Below, piece by piece: positions 25,815 through 35,318 of a stretch of 64,000 nucleotides of DNA. Positions within the stretch are counted from its first letter, which is position 1; each line of letters starts with the position of its first letter. Both the position numbers and the translations under genes were made by a program. The notes under the pieces were generated by a model. The model ran no database searches. It was not told where the DNA came from and saw only the letters and a program-made list of their open reading frames with translations. The stretch is from contig NZ_JAOTPO010000019.1 of NCBI RefSeq assembly GCF_029028005.1, positions 1 through 64,000 on the forward strand. Direction: 5' to 3'. The DNA is from Alkalihalobacterium chitinilyticum. GTDB lineage: Bacteria > Bacillota > Bacilli > Bacillales > Bacillaceae_F.

Positions 25815-25993
25815 GCATTCACAGGCCCTTATTTCTTTAAAAATGGCAATTTTAAATCCGTAATGGTCCTCACAAGCCCTTATTTACTATATTTCATGAT
25901 GTTTTTGCTCAAGAATAGGGGAATAAGGGCCTTTCAGGTCCACAAATTTTTATATGAGGTCATTTCTGATAAAATAGCGTCCTCTCAGTGCCC
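25815..25993. repeat. 51-bp repeat locus D (mirror-image array)
   Basis: Four copies of the AATAAGGGCYTSTGAG core are present. Two are on the minus strand (25815-25833, 25865-25884) and two on the plus strand (25922-25941, 25973-25993). Core first bases are at 25833, 25884, 25922 and 25973, giving intervals of 51, 38 and 51. The fourth is degenerate (AATAGCGTCC). Nothing else is recognisable in 25593-26222 except a small CGGTG/CACCG hairpin near 26081. Confidence 0.88.
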
Positions 25994-26222
25994 TAAAAAA
26001 TAATACCTATAACACACATGTGCGAGAACACAGCATCAAATGACGCATCAGCGACACCTTAACATAATCACATGTTAAAAAGCGGTGAACACCGAAAAAA
26101 ACACATATAACCATGTCCCTCCAACTTTTCAAATGGCTCTATTTCACCCGTTCGAGTTTCTTGCTCGTTTGTGATAGGATGATGAAGTGACAGTAACTTA
26201 TAACCAACTAAAGGTGATATAA

Positions 26223-27191
26223 ATGGACATAAAACAACATCAAGCTGTTCCTCTACGTTTCGGAGACAAAAGATATCATTCGTGGAATTTCCACTTAAGA
26301 CAACAATTCGGTGAAAAGGTGTTTAAAATACCACTTGATGCCGGCTTTGATTGTCCTAACCGCGATGGAAAGGTGGCCAGTGGCGGATGTACGTTTTGCA
26401 GCGAACGCGGTTCTGGTGATTTTGCCGGTGATCGAAAAGACGACTTAGTCACACAGTTTCATACCATTAAAGAGCGGATGCACCGAAAATGGAAAAGCGG
26501 CAAATATATCGGCTATTTTCAAGCCTACAGTAATACGTATGCACCGGTCAGCGAGCTTAGAGAAATGTTTGAAATTATTTTACAACAAGAAGATGTGGTC
26601 GGGCTTTCAATCGCAACTCGCCCAGACTGCTTGCCTGATGACGTCGTTGACTATTTAGCTGAATTAAACAAGCGAACTTATTTATGGGTTGAACTCGGCC
26701 TACAAACCGTTCACGAACGAACGGCTCTATTAATCAACCGGGCACATGATTATCAATGTTATATTGATGGTGTAGATAAACTCAGAAAGCACGGCATCCG
26801 TGTATGTGCTCACATCATTAACGGGCTGCCTTTAGAGACGACTGACATGATGAAACAAACGGTAGAAGAAGTTTGTAAATTAGACATCCAAGGAATTAAA
26901 ATTCATTTGCTTCATTTAATGAAAAAAACGCCAATGGTTAAACAATATGAAAAAGGACTCGTACAGTTTATGGATTTCAATGAATACATCAACCTGGTCG
27001 TCGATCAAATCGAAATGCTGCCGCCTCATGTTATTATTCATCGTTTAACTGGAGACGGACCAGCCGATATGATGATTGGACCGATGTGGAGTTTAAAAAA
27101 GTGGGATGTACTAAATGCAATCGAAGCCGAACTTAAACGCCGTGACACATGGCAAGGAAAGTTGTACCGAAAGGACGTTGAGATGGGATGA
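26223..27191 (+). CDS. mnmL: Radical SAM enzyme MnmL (YtqA), tRNA wobble uridine modification
   Basis: This 322-aa radical SAM protein of the TIGR01212 group has its iron-sulfur cysteines spaced C44-X11-C56-X2-C59 (CPNRDG then GGCTFC). GYFQAYSNTYAP and LWVELGLQTVHE are typical of the family. The B. subtilis orthologue YtqA, with YtqB, acts in making the mnm5 group of wobble uridine in tRNA (from memory of recent work). The ATG at 26223 follows AAAGGTG. Its stop overlaps the next start in ATGA, so the pair is translationally coupled. Confidence 0.9.
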   Translation: MDIKQHQAVPLRFGDKRYHSWNFHLRQQFGEKVFKIPLDAGFDCPNRDGKVASGGCTFCSERGSGDFAGDRKDDLVTQFHTIKERMHRKWKSGKYIGYFQAYSNTYAPVSELREMFEIILQQEDVVGLSIATRPDCLPDDVVDYLAELNKRTYLWVELGLQTVHERTALLINRAHDYQCYIDGVDKLRKHGIRVCAHIINGLPLETTDMMKQTVEEVCKLDIQGIKIHLLHLMKKTPMVKQYEKGLVQFMDFNEYINLVVDQIEMLPPHVIIHRLTGDGPADMMIGPMWSLKKWDVLNAIEAELKRRDTWQGKLYRKDVEMG

Positions 27192-27760
27192 ATATAGATG
27201 GAGTTCTTCCTTTTGCCAGAATCCTATTAGAAAAAGTGGTTCACAGCGGGGACATTGCGATCGATTGTACGGCAGGAAATGGTCATGATACCTTATTCCT
27301 AGCGAAACGAGTCGGGGAAAATGGACGTGTTTATGCTTTTGATATTCAGGAACAGGCGATCGAAAAAACCAAAAAGAGAATACAAGAACATGAAGTTGAG
27401 GAACAAGTAACCCTTCTTCATCAAAGTCATGATCGTTTAACAGATTGCATTCCAGAAGATCACCAAGGAAAAGTAAAAGGAGCGATTTTCAATTTAGGGT
27501 ATTTGCCTGGCGGCGACAAAGAAATTGTAACTAAACCCGATTCAACCCTATCATCTATTGAACAGCTCTTTCGTATGTTAGATTCAGGTGGCATCATTGT
27601 TCTAGTGATCTATCACGGACACGAGCAAGGAAAACTTGAAAAGACTGCTGTTTTACATTATGCGGAACAACTTAATCAAGAAAAAGCTCATGTATTAAAA
27701 TACGAGTTTATAAATCAAAAAAACAATCCCCCCTTTATTATTGCGATTGAAAAAAGATAA
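27188..27760 (+). CDS. mnmM: tRNA mnm5-uridine methyltransferase MnmM (YtqB)
   Basis: A 190-aa SAM-dependent methyltransferase. SAM-binding motif I is AIDCTAGNGHDTLFLAK (about 23-39), followed by the acidic loop YAFDIQ. The family-specific FNLGYLPGGD motif is present, as is the NNPPFIIAIEK end. It is expected to methylate the nm5 side chain at tRNA position 34. It overlaps mnmL by four bases and ends before a short gap to ytiB. Confidence 0.92.
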   Translation: MNIDGVLPFARILLEKVVHSGDIAIDCTAGNGHDTLFLAKRVGENGRVYAFDIQEQAIEKTKKRIQEHEVEEQVTLLHQSHDRLTDCIPEDHQGKVKGAIFNLGYLPGGDKEIVTKPDSTLSSIEQLFRMLDSGGIIVLVIYHGHEQGKLEKTAVLHYAEQLNQEKAHVLKYEFINQKNNPPFIIAIEKR

Positions 27761-27887
27761 ATTTCATAATTTTCCATTTTTCAAAGGTTGACATTTATCG
27801 ATAGATTTCATCAAACTATAGTTAACATAAGAGAATGAGAAAATTAGAGAAACAGGCCAATCAATGAATTGGCCGGGGGAGAAATCA

Positions 27888-28454
27888 ATGGCATTATTAC
27901 AGACGATACTTGACTATAATGAGACGTTTGTAAGAGAAAAAAAGTATGAAGAATACCAAACGACAAAGTTTCCAAATAAGAAGTTAGTGGTTTTAACTTG
28001 TATGGATACTCGTCTTACGGAATTACTGCCTCGTGCAATGAACTTAAAAAATGGAGATGCGAAAATTATTAAAAATGCAGGAGCGTTCATTAGTCATCCG
28101 TTTGGTAGTATTATGAGAAGTATTATTGTTGCTCTATACGAGTTAAAAGCGCAAGAAGTATGTGTGATCGGTCACCATGGCTGCGGAATGGCAGGACTCG
28201 AGTCTTCTAGTGTTCTGGCTAAAGCTGAGGAGTGCGGGGTCTCCATGGAGAAAGTCGAAACGATCGCCTTTGCCGGTATTAATGTGAACGAATGGCTAAA
28301 AGGCTTTTCAAAGGTAGAAGAAAGTGTAATGCATAGTGTTGAAATGGTGAGAAAACATCCACTACTACCACCGGAGACACCGGTCCATGGATTAGTCATT
28401 TGTCCTGAAACAGGTAAGTTGGATATAATCAGCGATGGATATCAATCATCCTAA
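27888..28454 (+). CDS. ytiB: Beta-class carbonic anhydrase YtiB
   Basis: A 188-aa zinc enzyme interconverting CO2 and bicarbonate. The ligands are Cys38 in TCMDTR with the dyad Asp40-Arg42, His96 and Cys99 in GHHGCG. The ATG at 27888 is used because GGGGGAG lies just upstream; an in-frame start at 27864 has no site. Length matches YtiB. It sits after the mnmLM pair and has its own terminator region far downstream at 28601. Confidence 0.9.
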   Translation: MALLQTILDYNETFVREKKYEEYQTTKFPNKKLVVLTCMDTRLTELLPRAMNLKNGDAKIIKNAGAFISHPFGSIMRSIIVALYELKAQEVCVIGHHGCGMAGLESSSVLAKAEECGVSMEKVETIAFAGINVNEWLKGFSKVEESVMHSVEMVRKHPLLPPETPVHGLVICPETGKLDIISDGYQSS

Positions 28455-28600
28455 CCTAAATGCAACTAGATGGAAAATACACCAAAAGCTTTCCCTCACA
28501 CGCAGATTTTGCAAGTGTGTCATATTGACGAGTCACATGATATAGCGGGTGGAAACATTGTAAGTACATAGGAGTTATCCTACGTAATAGTTAGAAAACA

Positions 28601-28642
28601 AAGACGCTATTGGATTACAACCTCCAATGCGTCTTTTTTTTT
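28601..28642 (+). terminator. Terminator downstream of ytiB
   Basis: AAGACGC and ATTGG pair with CCAAT and GCGTCTT around a bulged T, then eight Ts follow. The 150 bases between ytiB and this stem hold no gene I can support. Confidence 0.85.
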
Positions 28643-28762
28643 ATATAAAATTTTACGGGATCAAAGTTAGTTACATAAGTCCATTAAATGAATACTAGTA
28701 CTTTTTAATTAATCAGCACCTTCACCCTGCCGCATACATACAAACTGCAACTCGCCAGCTCT

Positions 28763-29821
28763 TCACTTACTTCCTCGCCGGTAAACCCAACTATTTATAT
28801 AGAAGAAAAGAGTAGACATGCCGCCAAATCGAATAAACTTCTTGGCTGTATCCTTGACCTTCTTTTGCCTTTGTACTTTCTCATCTGCTAGGTAAATTGC
28901 GACTAAACCTTTATTAATCAAGTAATGGAAATTTCGATTAGGAAGTTGTTCGATACTCGCCTCCGCTTGTTCTACAAAATGGCGAAAACGAAAAATAAGC
29001 TCTTCTTCATTTTCATAGTAAAAACAAAAATTTAAGTCCCCGCCGATCCGGTCTTCCTCTTGATCAATAAAATAATCTAGTAATATATGTAACCCTTGTA
29101 CATAAGGAAAATACCCATCTCTCACTCGTTGAACCGTCTCTTCCGAAAGGTCTTCATTCGTGGCATAAGCCGCAAGACAAAAGATGCCTAGGGTTGAGCC
29201 TGCACAAGCTGAAAACTCAAACCATGACATTTCAGGAACCTTGTCTTTATGTAAGGAAAACCAGTCTTCAAGAAGCGGTACACGGTCTTCTTTTTTAACA
29301 TGCTTGTAAACTTGAAGATCACAGTAATATTGACAAAGCTCCAGCATGACAGACTGAGTCTTTGCAAAGGATGGCAGGTGCTTTAAAACTTGCTGGCATG
29401 TAAGCACTAAACTGCTTAAGTAACCTCCATCGTTCTGTTCAGCTCTCAGTCGATAATAATTTTCCGGCTCAGTTCCAGGAGTTAAAGCGTGTACCATAGA
29501 TTGGTGAAGCGCACGGAAGTCTTCAGGATCTAAAGAAGTACTGCGATCACACAAGTTATCTAAGTAATCACTGATCGTTTGATACGCAACGATAAATTTT
29601 ATTACTTTGTCAACTTCCGGTCCTGCCAATAAGCCGTAAATACCGCCGCCTTCACAATGGAAAGTCTTTGTCTCTATACTCATCAGTGCTTGTTTTCTTA
29701 ATTCTGGATTTGGAATGGCTTCAGCTTTTTCTTTCCATTCCTCTAAATAACGATGAACGCTTGGTATGACATTCCGGTAGATGCTGTACATTAACGTCCA
29801 CGGCTGATTAGGTATTTTCAA
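28763..29821 (-). CDS. ytpB: Tetraprenyl-beta-curcumene synthase YtpB
   Basis: A 352-aa large terpene synthase that cyclises tetraprenyl diphosphate in sesquarterpene (C35) biosynthesis, as characterised for B. subtilis YtpB. The helical protein contains the Asp-rich motif SDYLDNLCDRS and the second acidic region DYFIDQEEDRIGGDLN. The TTG start at 29821 follows GTGAGGGGGT; the GTG at 29836 is part of that site. It neighbours ytpA, as in B. subtilis. Confidence 0.9.
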   Translation of the reverse strand: MKIPNQPWTLMYSIYRNVIPSVHRYLEEWKEKAEAIPNPELRKQALMSIETKTFHCEGGGIYGLLAGPEVDKVIKFIVAYQTISDYLDNLCDRSTSLDPEDFRALHQSMVHALTPGTEPENYYRLRAEQNDGGYLSSLVLTCQQVLKHLPSFAKTQSVMLELCQYYCDLQVYKHVKKEDRVPLLEDWFSLHKDKVPEMSWFEFSACAGSTLGIFCLAAYATNEDLSEETVQRVRDGYFPYVQGLHILLDYFIDQEEDRIGGDLNFCFYYENEEELIFRFRHFVEQAEASIEQLPNRNFHYLINKGLVAIYLADEKVQRQKKVKDTAKKFIRFGGMSTLFFYINSWVYRRGSK

Positions 29822-30014
29822 ATTAACCCCCCTCACCAGTTTCTTCCTTTAATAATAGTACTTTATCACACCCGTTTTTATTATCCAAATCTATTGATTT
29901 TGAGAAAATTGTAATGCTGTATATCACTAGGCCCTATACCATCAACAAATGGCCTGCTTTTAACGGCTTGTTAGATCAAACCACCTCAAGCCAAGACGTC
30001 TGCAACAAAAACTC

Positions 30015-30026
30015 GTCTTATAAGAC
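30015..30026 (-). terminator. Possible short terminator after ytpA
   Basis: The palindrome GTCTTATAAGAC is followed on the minus strand by GAGTTTTTG. It is short, so the call is tentative. Confidence 0.35.
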
Positions 30027-30056
30027 TGTATTTTACCGTGAAGAAGCCTCACCCCG

Positions 30057-30836
30057 TCAAAGGTGAAGCTCAGCAAATAGTTTTGCATATTGAAAAACGT
30101 CATCCCGTTCAGGTTCATTAAATAGCTCATGGTATAACCCGTCCCATTCCTTAAACCATTTTTCATTAATTTTTAACTCATCATACCAGAACCTAGAAGC
30201 TTCATTATCTACAATATGATCATCACCAGCTTGTATTAAAAGAAGTGGAACATTTGGGAATTTATTTATATTTCTTTTAGCTAATGTCATTGCTTTTACA
30301 ATCTCTTGATACCATCGTAAAGATACTTTCGTTACTCGTAATTCATCCATCATATACGCTTCACGGATCTCTGCATTTCTAGTGACTAGATGTGTCTTCA
30401 ACCCTGATGGTGCAGTAACAGTCGGTAATAATCTGTGCAAAGCCCTCGAAGTCATCGTCTTGTATTTCGGTGGTTCTTCCGCTAACTTTAATAAAGGTGA
30501 CGACAAGATAACTCCGTGTAGATCCATCTTCTTTTCCATTAACGTACGTATGGAAACGAGCCCTCCCATACTATGGCCTAGTAAGTAAATAGGCAAACCA
30601 TATAAGGCAGCTTCTTTATACCATTCATAAACCGTCTCAATATATTGATTAAACGAGTCGATATGACCACGTTTCCCTCTCGTTTTTCCTTGTCCAGGCA
30701 AGTCTCCCATGATGATATGGAAGCCAGCTTCCTGCCATTTTTTTCTTAACCAGCCGTATCTGCCATGGTGCTCTCCGGCTCCATGAACGATTACGATCAC
30801 ACCTTTTGGTTGTTCACTACATTCCCATTTCCACAT
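30057..30836 (-). CDS. ytpA: Lysophospholipase-type alpha/beta hydrolase YtpA
   Basis: A 259-aa serine hydrolase of the monoglyceride/lysophospholipase group. VHGAGEHHGRYG forms the oxyanion region, GHSMGG holds the nucleophile, AGDDHIV the acid, and LYHELFNE the histidine. The B. subtilis orthologue makes the phospholipid antibiotic bacilysocin. It reads toward ytpB with a gap of about 235 bases and diverges from ytoA. The start ATG lies after AAAGGGG-like purines. Confidence 0.88.
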   Translation of the reverse strand: MWKWECSEQPKGVIVIVHGAGEHHGRYGWLRKKWQEAGFHIIMGDLPGQGKTRGKRGHIDSFNQYIETVYEWYKEAALYGLPIYLLGHSMGGLVSIRTLMEKKMDLHGVILSSPLLKLAEEPPKYKTMTSRALHRLLPTVTAPSGLKTHLVTRNAEIREAYMMDELRVTKVSLRWYQEIVKAMTLAKRNINKFPNVPLLLIQAGDDHIVDNEASRFWYDELKINEKWFKEWDGLYHELFNEPERDDVFQYAKLFAELHL

Positions 30837-30996
30837 ATTAATCCCCTTTCTCTCTATTTTTTTCCCCCAGTATTTGCTAAACTAAACGTATTGTATCAGG
30901 AGATTTGACGGTGTTTATTATATTTATGTCAGATTTTCGCGTCATTGTCATCTGAAATCTTTTTTTATCATTTTTTTATAAAAGGAGCTGTTTTCT

Positions 30997-31518
30997 TTGA
31001 TCTATCCATATAACGGCAAAACACCAGATATTGCTGAGTCTGCATTTATCGCAGACTTTGTAACAGTTACGGGTGATGTGAAAATTGGAGAGGAAACGAG
31101 CATTTGGTTTAACTCCGTGATCCGTGGAGATGTAGCCCCTACCATCATTGGCGACAGAGTGAATGTACAGGATAATTCAGTTTTGCATCAAAGTCCAAAC
31201 AATCCTCTTATTCTAGAAGATGACGTTACGGTAGGTCATCAAGTGATTTTACATAGCTGTATTCTTCGCAAAAATGCTCTTATTGGAATGGGCTCGATCG
31301 TGCTTGACGGGGCTGAAGTCGGTGAAGGAGCTTTTATCGGTGCTGGAAGTCTCGTTCCCCAAGGTAAGGTCATTCCACCCAACACTCTTGCGTTCGGCCG
31401 GCCTGCAAAAGTCGTACGTGAATTAACAGAAGAAGACCGTAAAGATATGGCCCGCATTCGAAGAGAATATGTGGAAAAAGGACAATACTATAAAAGTTTG
31501 CAGAAAAATAAAGATTGA
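30997..31518 (+). CDS. ytoA: Gamma-carbonic anhydrase family protein YtoA
   Basis: A 173-aa left-handed beta-helix protein with hexapeptide repeats (VTGDVKIGEETSIWFNSVIR and onward). Metal-binding histidines are seen in VLHQSP, TVGHQVILHSC and nearby. The YrdA/gamma-CA group includes active and inactive members, so activity is uncertain. The TTG start follows AAAAGGAGC at about nine bases. It is monocistronic with a clear terminator. It stands next to the beta-class enzyme cluster, giving two carbonic anhydrase families within 4 kb. Confidence 0.9.
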   Translation: MIYPYNGKTPDIAESAFIADFVTVTGDVKIGEETSIWFNSVIRGDVAPTIIGDRVNVQDNSVLHQSPNNPLILEDDVTVGHQVILHSCILRKNALIGMGSIVLDGAEVGEGAFIGAGSLVPQGKVIPPNTLAFGRPAKVVRELTEEDRKDMARIRREYVEKGQYYKSLQKNKD

Positions 31519-31555
31519 TTAAAACCACTTAGACTCTCAATACAACAGCGAATAT

Positions 31556-31597
31556 AAAACCATAATTTTGAGAATTTTTGATCAAAATTATGGTTTT
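31556..31597 (+). terminator. Terminator of ytoA
   Basis: AAAACCATAATTTTGA pairs with TCAAAATTATGGTTTT and is followed by more Ts. The rest of the gap to 31896 has no gene I can see. Confidence 0.9.
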
Positions 31598-31896
31598 TAT
31601 TTTGATTACAATGTTTCATTTCCCTCCTAAGTTCCTTCTTCCACATTCAGACACTCTAGTCTTCAACTTTAACGTGTTGTGCCTTTCCTTGCCCCTGCCC
31701 TCTCTATTAACACTCCCACTCGCTATCCCTTCGTCAGTAATTGCAGAAAATTGAAGAATATCATTAAGTGCCCTTTACGTTAATTAAATAAATTTTAAAA
31801 TTAACTTCATATTTAGCAAACAAATAATTGTTACAATTCTGTTAACAACATTCATTTAGTGCCTTATGGGCAACTTCCTTGAAAAGAGGTTTTCGC

Positions 31897-32436
31897 ATGG
31901 ATCGATCAAAACAATGGTTTTACCGTACTGATTGTAACTTGTTTTATTTTTTCAACGAGAAAAGTCGTTCCAAAGGTTCTTTTCTTTTCATGAACTACAT
32001 TACACATTTAGGAGGAGCGACATTTACGGTAGGCAGCACCGTTATCCTTTGTATACTGCTCACCGCTCCATTTCAATCCACGGCACTCGCAGCAGCACTC
32101 GCATTAACTCTTAGTCATGCCGTTGTCGTAATTGTAAAAAAAGGCTACCACAGAAAGCGCCCTTACCTCGTCTTACCAAATATTAATGTAGTTGATAACC
32201 CGTTCAAGGATCATTCCTTTCCTTCGGGACATACGACAGCTATCTTCTCAATAGTAACACCATTTATTCTTTATAATCCTATGCTTTCCCTTCTTTTGTT
32301 GCCTATTGCTACTTTAGTAGGTATATCTAGAATATTTCTAGGGCTGCATTATCCTTCTGATGTAGTCGTTGGAGCTTTACTTGGTTTCTCTAGTGCATTT
32401 TTGACGACTATCTTCATGAATTACTGGTTCTATTAA
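31897..32436 (+). CDS. PAP2-family lipid phosphatase
   Basis: A 179-aa membrane phosphatase of the PAP2 family. The three catalytic motifs are present: KKGYHRKRPY, FPSGHTT and SRIFLGLHYPSDV. About five hydrophobic helices separate them. It dephosphorylates a lipid phosphate, such as phosphatidic acid or undecaprenyl diphosphate. The ATG at 31897 follows AAAGAGG. It lies 42 bp before a glycosyltransferase gene and is likely its operon partner. In B. subtilis this interval holds ytnA and asnB instead. Confidence 0.85.
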   Translation: MDRSKQWFYRTDCNLFYFFNEKSRSKGSFLFMNYITHLGGATFTVGSTVILCILLTAPFQSTALAAALALTLSHAVVVIVKKGYHRKRPYLVLPNINVVDNPFKDHSFPSGHTTAIFSIVTPFILYNPMLSLLLLPIATLVGISRIFLGLHYPSDVVVGALLGFSSAFLTTIFMNYWFY

Positions 32437-32478
32437 TTCGCTAACCTTTAATGAAGGAAAGATGTAGGAGGTCTATAA

Positions 32479-33636
32479 ATGAAAATTGCTTTATTTACTG
32501 ATACATTTACTCCACAAATAAACGGGGTAGCTCGAACTTTACAACGACTAGTCAATCACTTTGAACATCGAAACGTACCTTATCAGTTATTTGTTCCTGA
32601 AACCATTCAGCAAACTGACATGTACTCTAATCATATTCACTCATTTTTTAGTTTACCTTTTTTCTTATATCCGGAATGTCGAATGGCCCTTCCTAACCTT
32701 TTTACTATCCGGCAACAGATGGACAGCTTTAAACCCGACCTCATTCATATTACAACTCCGTTTAATATCGGCTTAAGTGGCCTCCATTACGGAAAAAAAC
32801 ATAATATTCCTATGGTCGGTTCGTATCACACTCATTTCGACCATTACTTAAAATACTATAAGCTCACCTTTATGTCAGAGTGGTTATGGAAATTTATGAA
32901 GTGGTTCTATTCTCATTTTAATAAAACCTTTGTTCCTTCGAAAGAAACGAAGACACATTTAGCTAAACGGGGTTTTACAAATATTGAACTTTGGACTCGA
33001 GGAGTAGATTGTTTTCAATTCAGTCCACAAGAAAAGGATTTCAGTTTATACGATCACTTTAACATACGCAAGAAATACGTCCTTCTGTATGTAGGGAGAA
33101 TGGCTCCTGAAAAAGACTTAGACACATTACGCTTAGTTATGGAACAACTGCCAGAACAACTGAGGAATGAAATTCACTGGATTTACGTTGGAGATGGTCC
33201 GCTTTTAAATGAATATAAAGAACGCTTTAATGAAAACATTACATTCACTGGTTATTTAGCCGGTAATGAGTTAGCTTCTATTTATGCCTTAGCAGATTTG
33301 TTCGTATTCCCGTCCACTACTGAAACATTCGGCAATGTCGTTTTAGAAGCTTTAGCATCAGGAACACCTGCAATTGTTGCCAACAAAGGTGGCGTCACTG
33401 AAATTGTGCATCATGAAAAAACAGGGTTAATTTGTGAAGCGAAAAAACCACAATCCTTTATTAGTGCCATTGAAAAACTATTAACTGACCATACGCTTCG
33501 CTTACAAATGGGCTATGAAGGAAGAAAGTATGCTAAAACACAATCATGGGAAACTATCTTTGACAACCTTCTGATCCAATATGAGAAAGCTTACGAAATG
33601 TCACGTTCCCACATTAGGCTGGCTTCTTCTAACTGA
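32479..33636 (+). CDS. GT4-family glycosyltransferase
   Basis: A 385-aa GT-B retaining glycosyltransferase. The N-terminal domain begins MKIALFTDTFTPQINGVART. The C-terminal nucleotide-sugar domain has LLYVGRMAPEKDL and the EX7E motif in ETFGNVVLEALASGTP. It resembles enzymes that glycosylate diacylglycerol or phosphatidylinositol. The AGGAGG site is perfect. With the PAP2 phosphatase upstream, a plausible role is making a membrane glycolipid from dephosphorylated lipid. That is inference. Confidence 0.85.
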   Translation: MKIALFTDTFTPQINGVARTLQRLVNHFEHRNVPYQLFVPETIQQTDMYSNHIHSFFSLPFFLYPECRMALPNLFTIRQQMDSFKPDLIHITTPFNIGLSGLHYGKKHNIPMVGSYHTHFDHYLKYYKLTFMSEWLWKFMKWFYSHFNKTFVPSKETKTHLAKRGFTNIELWTRGVDCFQFSPQEKDFSLYDHFNIRKKYVLLYVGRMAPEKDLDTLRLVMEQLPEQLRNEIHWIYVGDGPLLNEYKERFNENITFTGYLAGNELASIYALADLFVFPSTTETFGNVVLEALASGTPAIVANKGGVTEIVHHEKTGLICEAKKPQSFISAIEKLLTDHTLRLQMGYEGRKYAKTQSWETIFDNLLIQYEKAYEMSRSHIRLASSN

Positions 33637-33680
33637 GACAAGGCGCTGGTGCTATACATCTTCAAATTCTTATCATAAAA

Positions 33681-33706
33681 GAAAGGAGCGAAAATTCGCT
33701 CCTTTC
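33681..33706. terminator. Bidirectional terminator between the glycosyltransferase and metK
   Basis: GAAAGGAGCGAA pairs perfectly with TTCGCTCCTTTC. It serves the convergent glycosyltransferase and metK genes. Confidence 0.92.
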
Positions 33707-33715
33707 TTTCCTATA

Positions 33716-34918
33716 TTATAGAGCTTCCGTTCTTAAAACTTCCGCTTTGTCTGTTTGCTCCCAAGGAAGATCAATATCATTACGTCCAAAGTGACCGTAT
33801 GCAGCTGTTTGCTTATAGATCGGACGACGAAGATCTAGCATTTTAATAATACCAGCTGGACGAAGGTCAAAGTGCTTACGAACAAGTCCTACTAGTACTT
33901 CTTCTGATACTTTACCTGTTCCAAATGTATCCACTGCGATGGATACTGGTTGTGCTACACCAATAGCATAAGCAAGTTGCACTTCGCAACGATCAGCTAA
34001 ACCGGCAGCTACGATATTTTTCGCAACGTAACGAGCTGCATATGCACCAGAACGGTCAACTTTTGTTGGATCCTTACCTGAGAATGCACCCCCGCCATGA
34101 CGGGCATAACCACCATACGTGTCAACAATAATCTTACGTCCTGTTAATCCAGCATCTCCTTGAGGTCCACCAATTACAAAACGACCCGTTGGATTAATGA
34201 AGTATTTTGTTTCGTCATCAATTAACTTTGCAGGAACCACTGGTTTGATAACATACTCTTTAATATTACGTTGAATTTGCTCTAACGTTACTTCCGGGTG
34301 ATGTTGAGTCGAAATAACGATCGTATCAATTCGTGCCGGCTTTCCGTTCTCATCATATTCTACGGTTACTTGTGTTTTTCCATCTGGACGTAAGTATGGA
34401 AGAATCTCCTCTTTACGCACTTCAGTCAGGCGGCGTGATAATTTGTGTGCTAAAGAAATTGGAAGCGGCATTAATTCTTCCGTTTCGTTATCAGCATAAC
34501 CAAACATTAACCCTTGGTCTCCAGCACCGATCGCTTCAATCTCTTCATCTGACATTTGTCCTTCACGAGATTCTAGTGCTTGGTCTACCCCTTGGGCGAT
34601 ATCTGCAGATTGCTCATCAATTGAAGTTAATACTGCACACGTTTCAGCGTCAAATCCGTACTTCGCTCGCGTATACCCAATATGTTGAACTGTTTCACGA
34701 ACGATCTTAGGAATATCAACGTATGTACTTGTCGTAATTTCACCGGCTACAAGTACTAGCCCTGTAGTTACTGACGTTTCACAAGCTACACGTGCATTCG
34801 CATCATTTGTTAAGATTGCATCTAGAATTGCATCCGAAATTTGGTCACAAATTTTATCTGGATGCCCTTCTGTCACTGATTCTGAAGTGAATAAGCGACG
34901 ACTTTTCTTTTCTACCAT
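33716..34918 (-). CDS. metK: S-adenosylmethionine synthetase
   Basis: The 400-aa enzyme makes SAM from methionine and ATP. The signatures [28 protein letters not shown] and [16 protein letters not shown] are intact. It has its own promoter and a SAM-I riboswitch about 145 bases before the ATG, so excess SAM should stop transcription. AAGGAGGATAC precedes the ATG. Position next to pckA is as in B. subtilis. Confidence 0.98.
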   Translation of the reverse strand: MVEKKSRRLFTSESVTEGHPDKICDQISDAILDAILTNDANARVACETSVTTGLVLVAGEITTSTYVDIPKIVRETVQHIGYTRAKYGFDAETCAVLTSIDEQSADIAQGVDQALESREGQMSDEEIEAIGAGDQGLMFGYADNETEELMPLPISLAHKLSRRLTEVRKEEILPYLRPDGKTQVTVEYDENGKPARIDTIVISTQHHPEVTLEQIQRNIKEYVIKPVVPAKLIDDETKYFINPTGRFVIGGPQGDAGLTGRKIIVDTYGGYARHGGGAFSGKDPTKVDRSGAYAARYVAKNIVAAGLADRCEVQLAYAIGVAQPVSIAVDTFGTGKVSEEVLVGLVRKHFDLRPAGIIKMLDLRRPIYKQTAAYGHFGRNDIDLPWEQTDKAEVLRTEAL

Positions 34919-35061
34919 CTTACAGTATCCTCCTTTTACACATCTTTTAGGGTGAATACAATCCTATAAAAATAGCTTCCCCATAACATGTGTTAAATAT
35001 TGATACGGCACTCATTCCCTCACCATTGTGAGTAAAAATTTAAGACATATATAGCCATGAA

Positions 35062-35222
35062 AACCCTTTTCCTCATGAGGAAAAGGGTTAGACTTATCAC
35101 CTTTAACCTCTTATCGTTCAAAGCATTCGCTTTGCAGGTTAGCACCTTTTCACCTTTTATCAGGGTGTTGGTTGCTGGGTTTCTTCGGGCCTGTCCCTCC
35201 ACCGACTCGGGATAAGAGTATC
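35062..35222 (-). promoter_or_regulatory. SAM-I (S-box) riboswitch of metK
   Basis: On the minus strand the leader has CTCTTATC, GAG and GGTGGAGGGACAGGCCC, then GAAACCCAGCAACC, the S-box core. It ends in a perfect 14-bp terminator stem built on AACCCTTTTCCTCA at 35062-35089. The aptamer's 5' side is at about 35218. Confidence 0.96.
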
Positions 35223-35234
35223 CGTTCGCGACAT

Positions 35235-35263
35235 ATCATAACTTACATAGTAAAAGATGTCAA
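35235..35263 (-). promoter_or_regulatory. SigA promoter of metK
   Basis: On the minus strand TTGACA (35258-35263) and TATGAT (35235-35240) are separated by 17 bases, just upstream of the riboswitch. Confidence 0.85.
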
Positions 35264-35318
35264 CTATTGCTAGTTGACATCTTTAGAAGTCGATAAAACA
35301 AAACATATAATAATTGGT

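Noticed and set aside
25815-25993. CRISPR-like array from regularly spaced repeats
   Set aside because: The spacing is 51 bp core to core, but the intervening sequence is related between units, copies face both directions, there are at most four cores, and no cas gene is in the window.
25686-26003. 105-codon plus-strand frame between yttB and mnmL
   Set aside because: It crosses repeat locus D and has no start signal; the codons mirror the repeat text.
34333-34710. 125-codon frame opposite metK
   Set aside because: It is antisense within a conserved enzyme gene and has no site; the frame follows from metK codon use.
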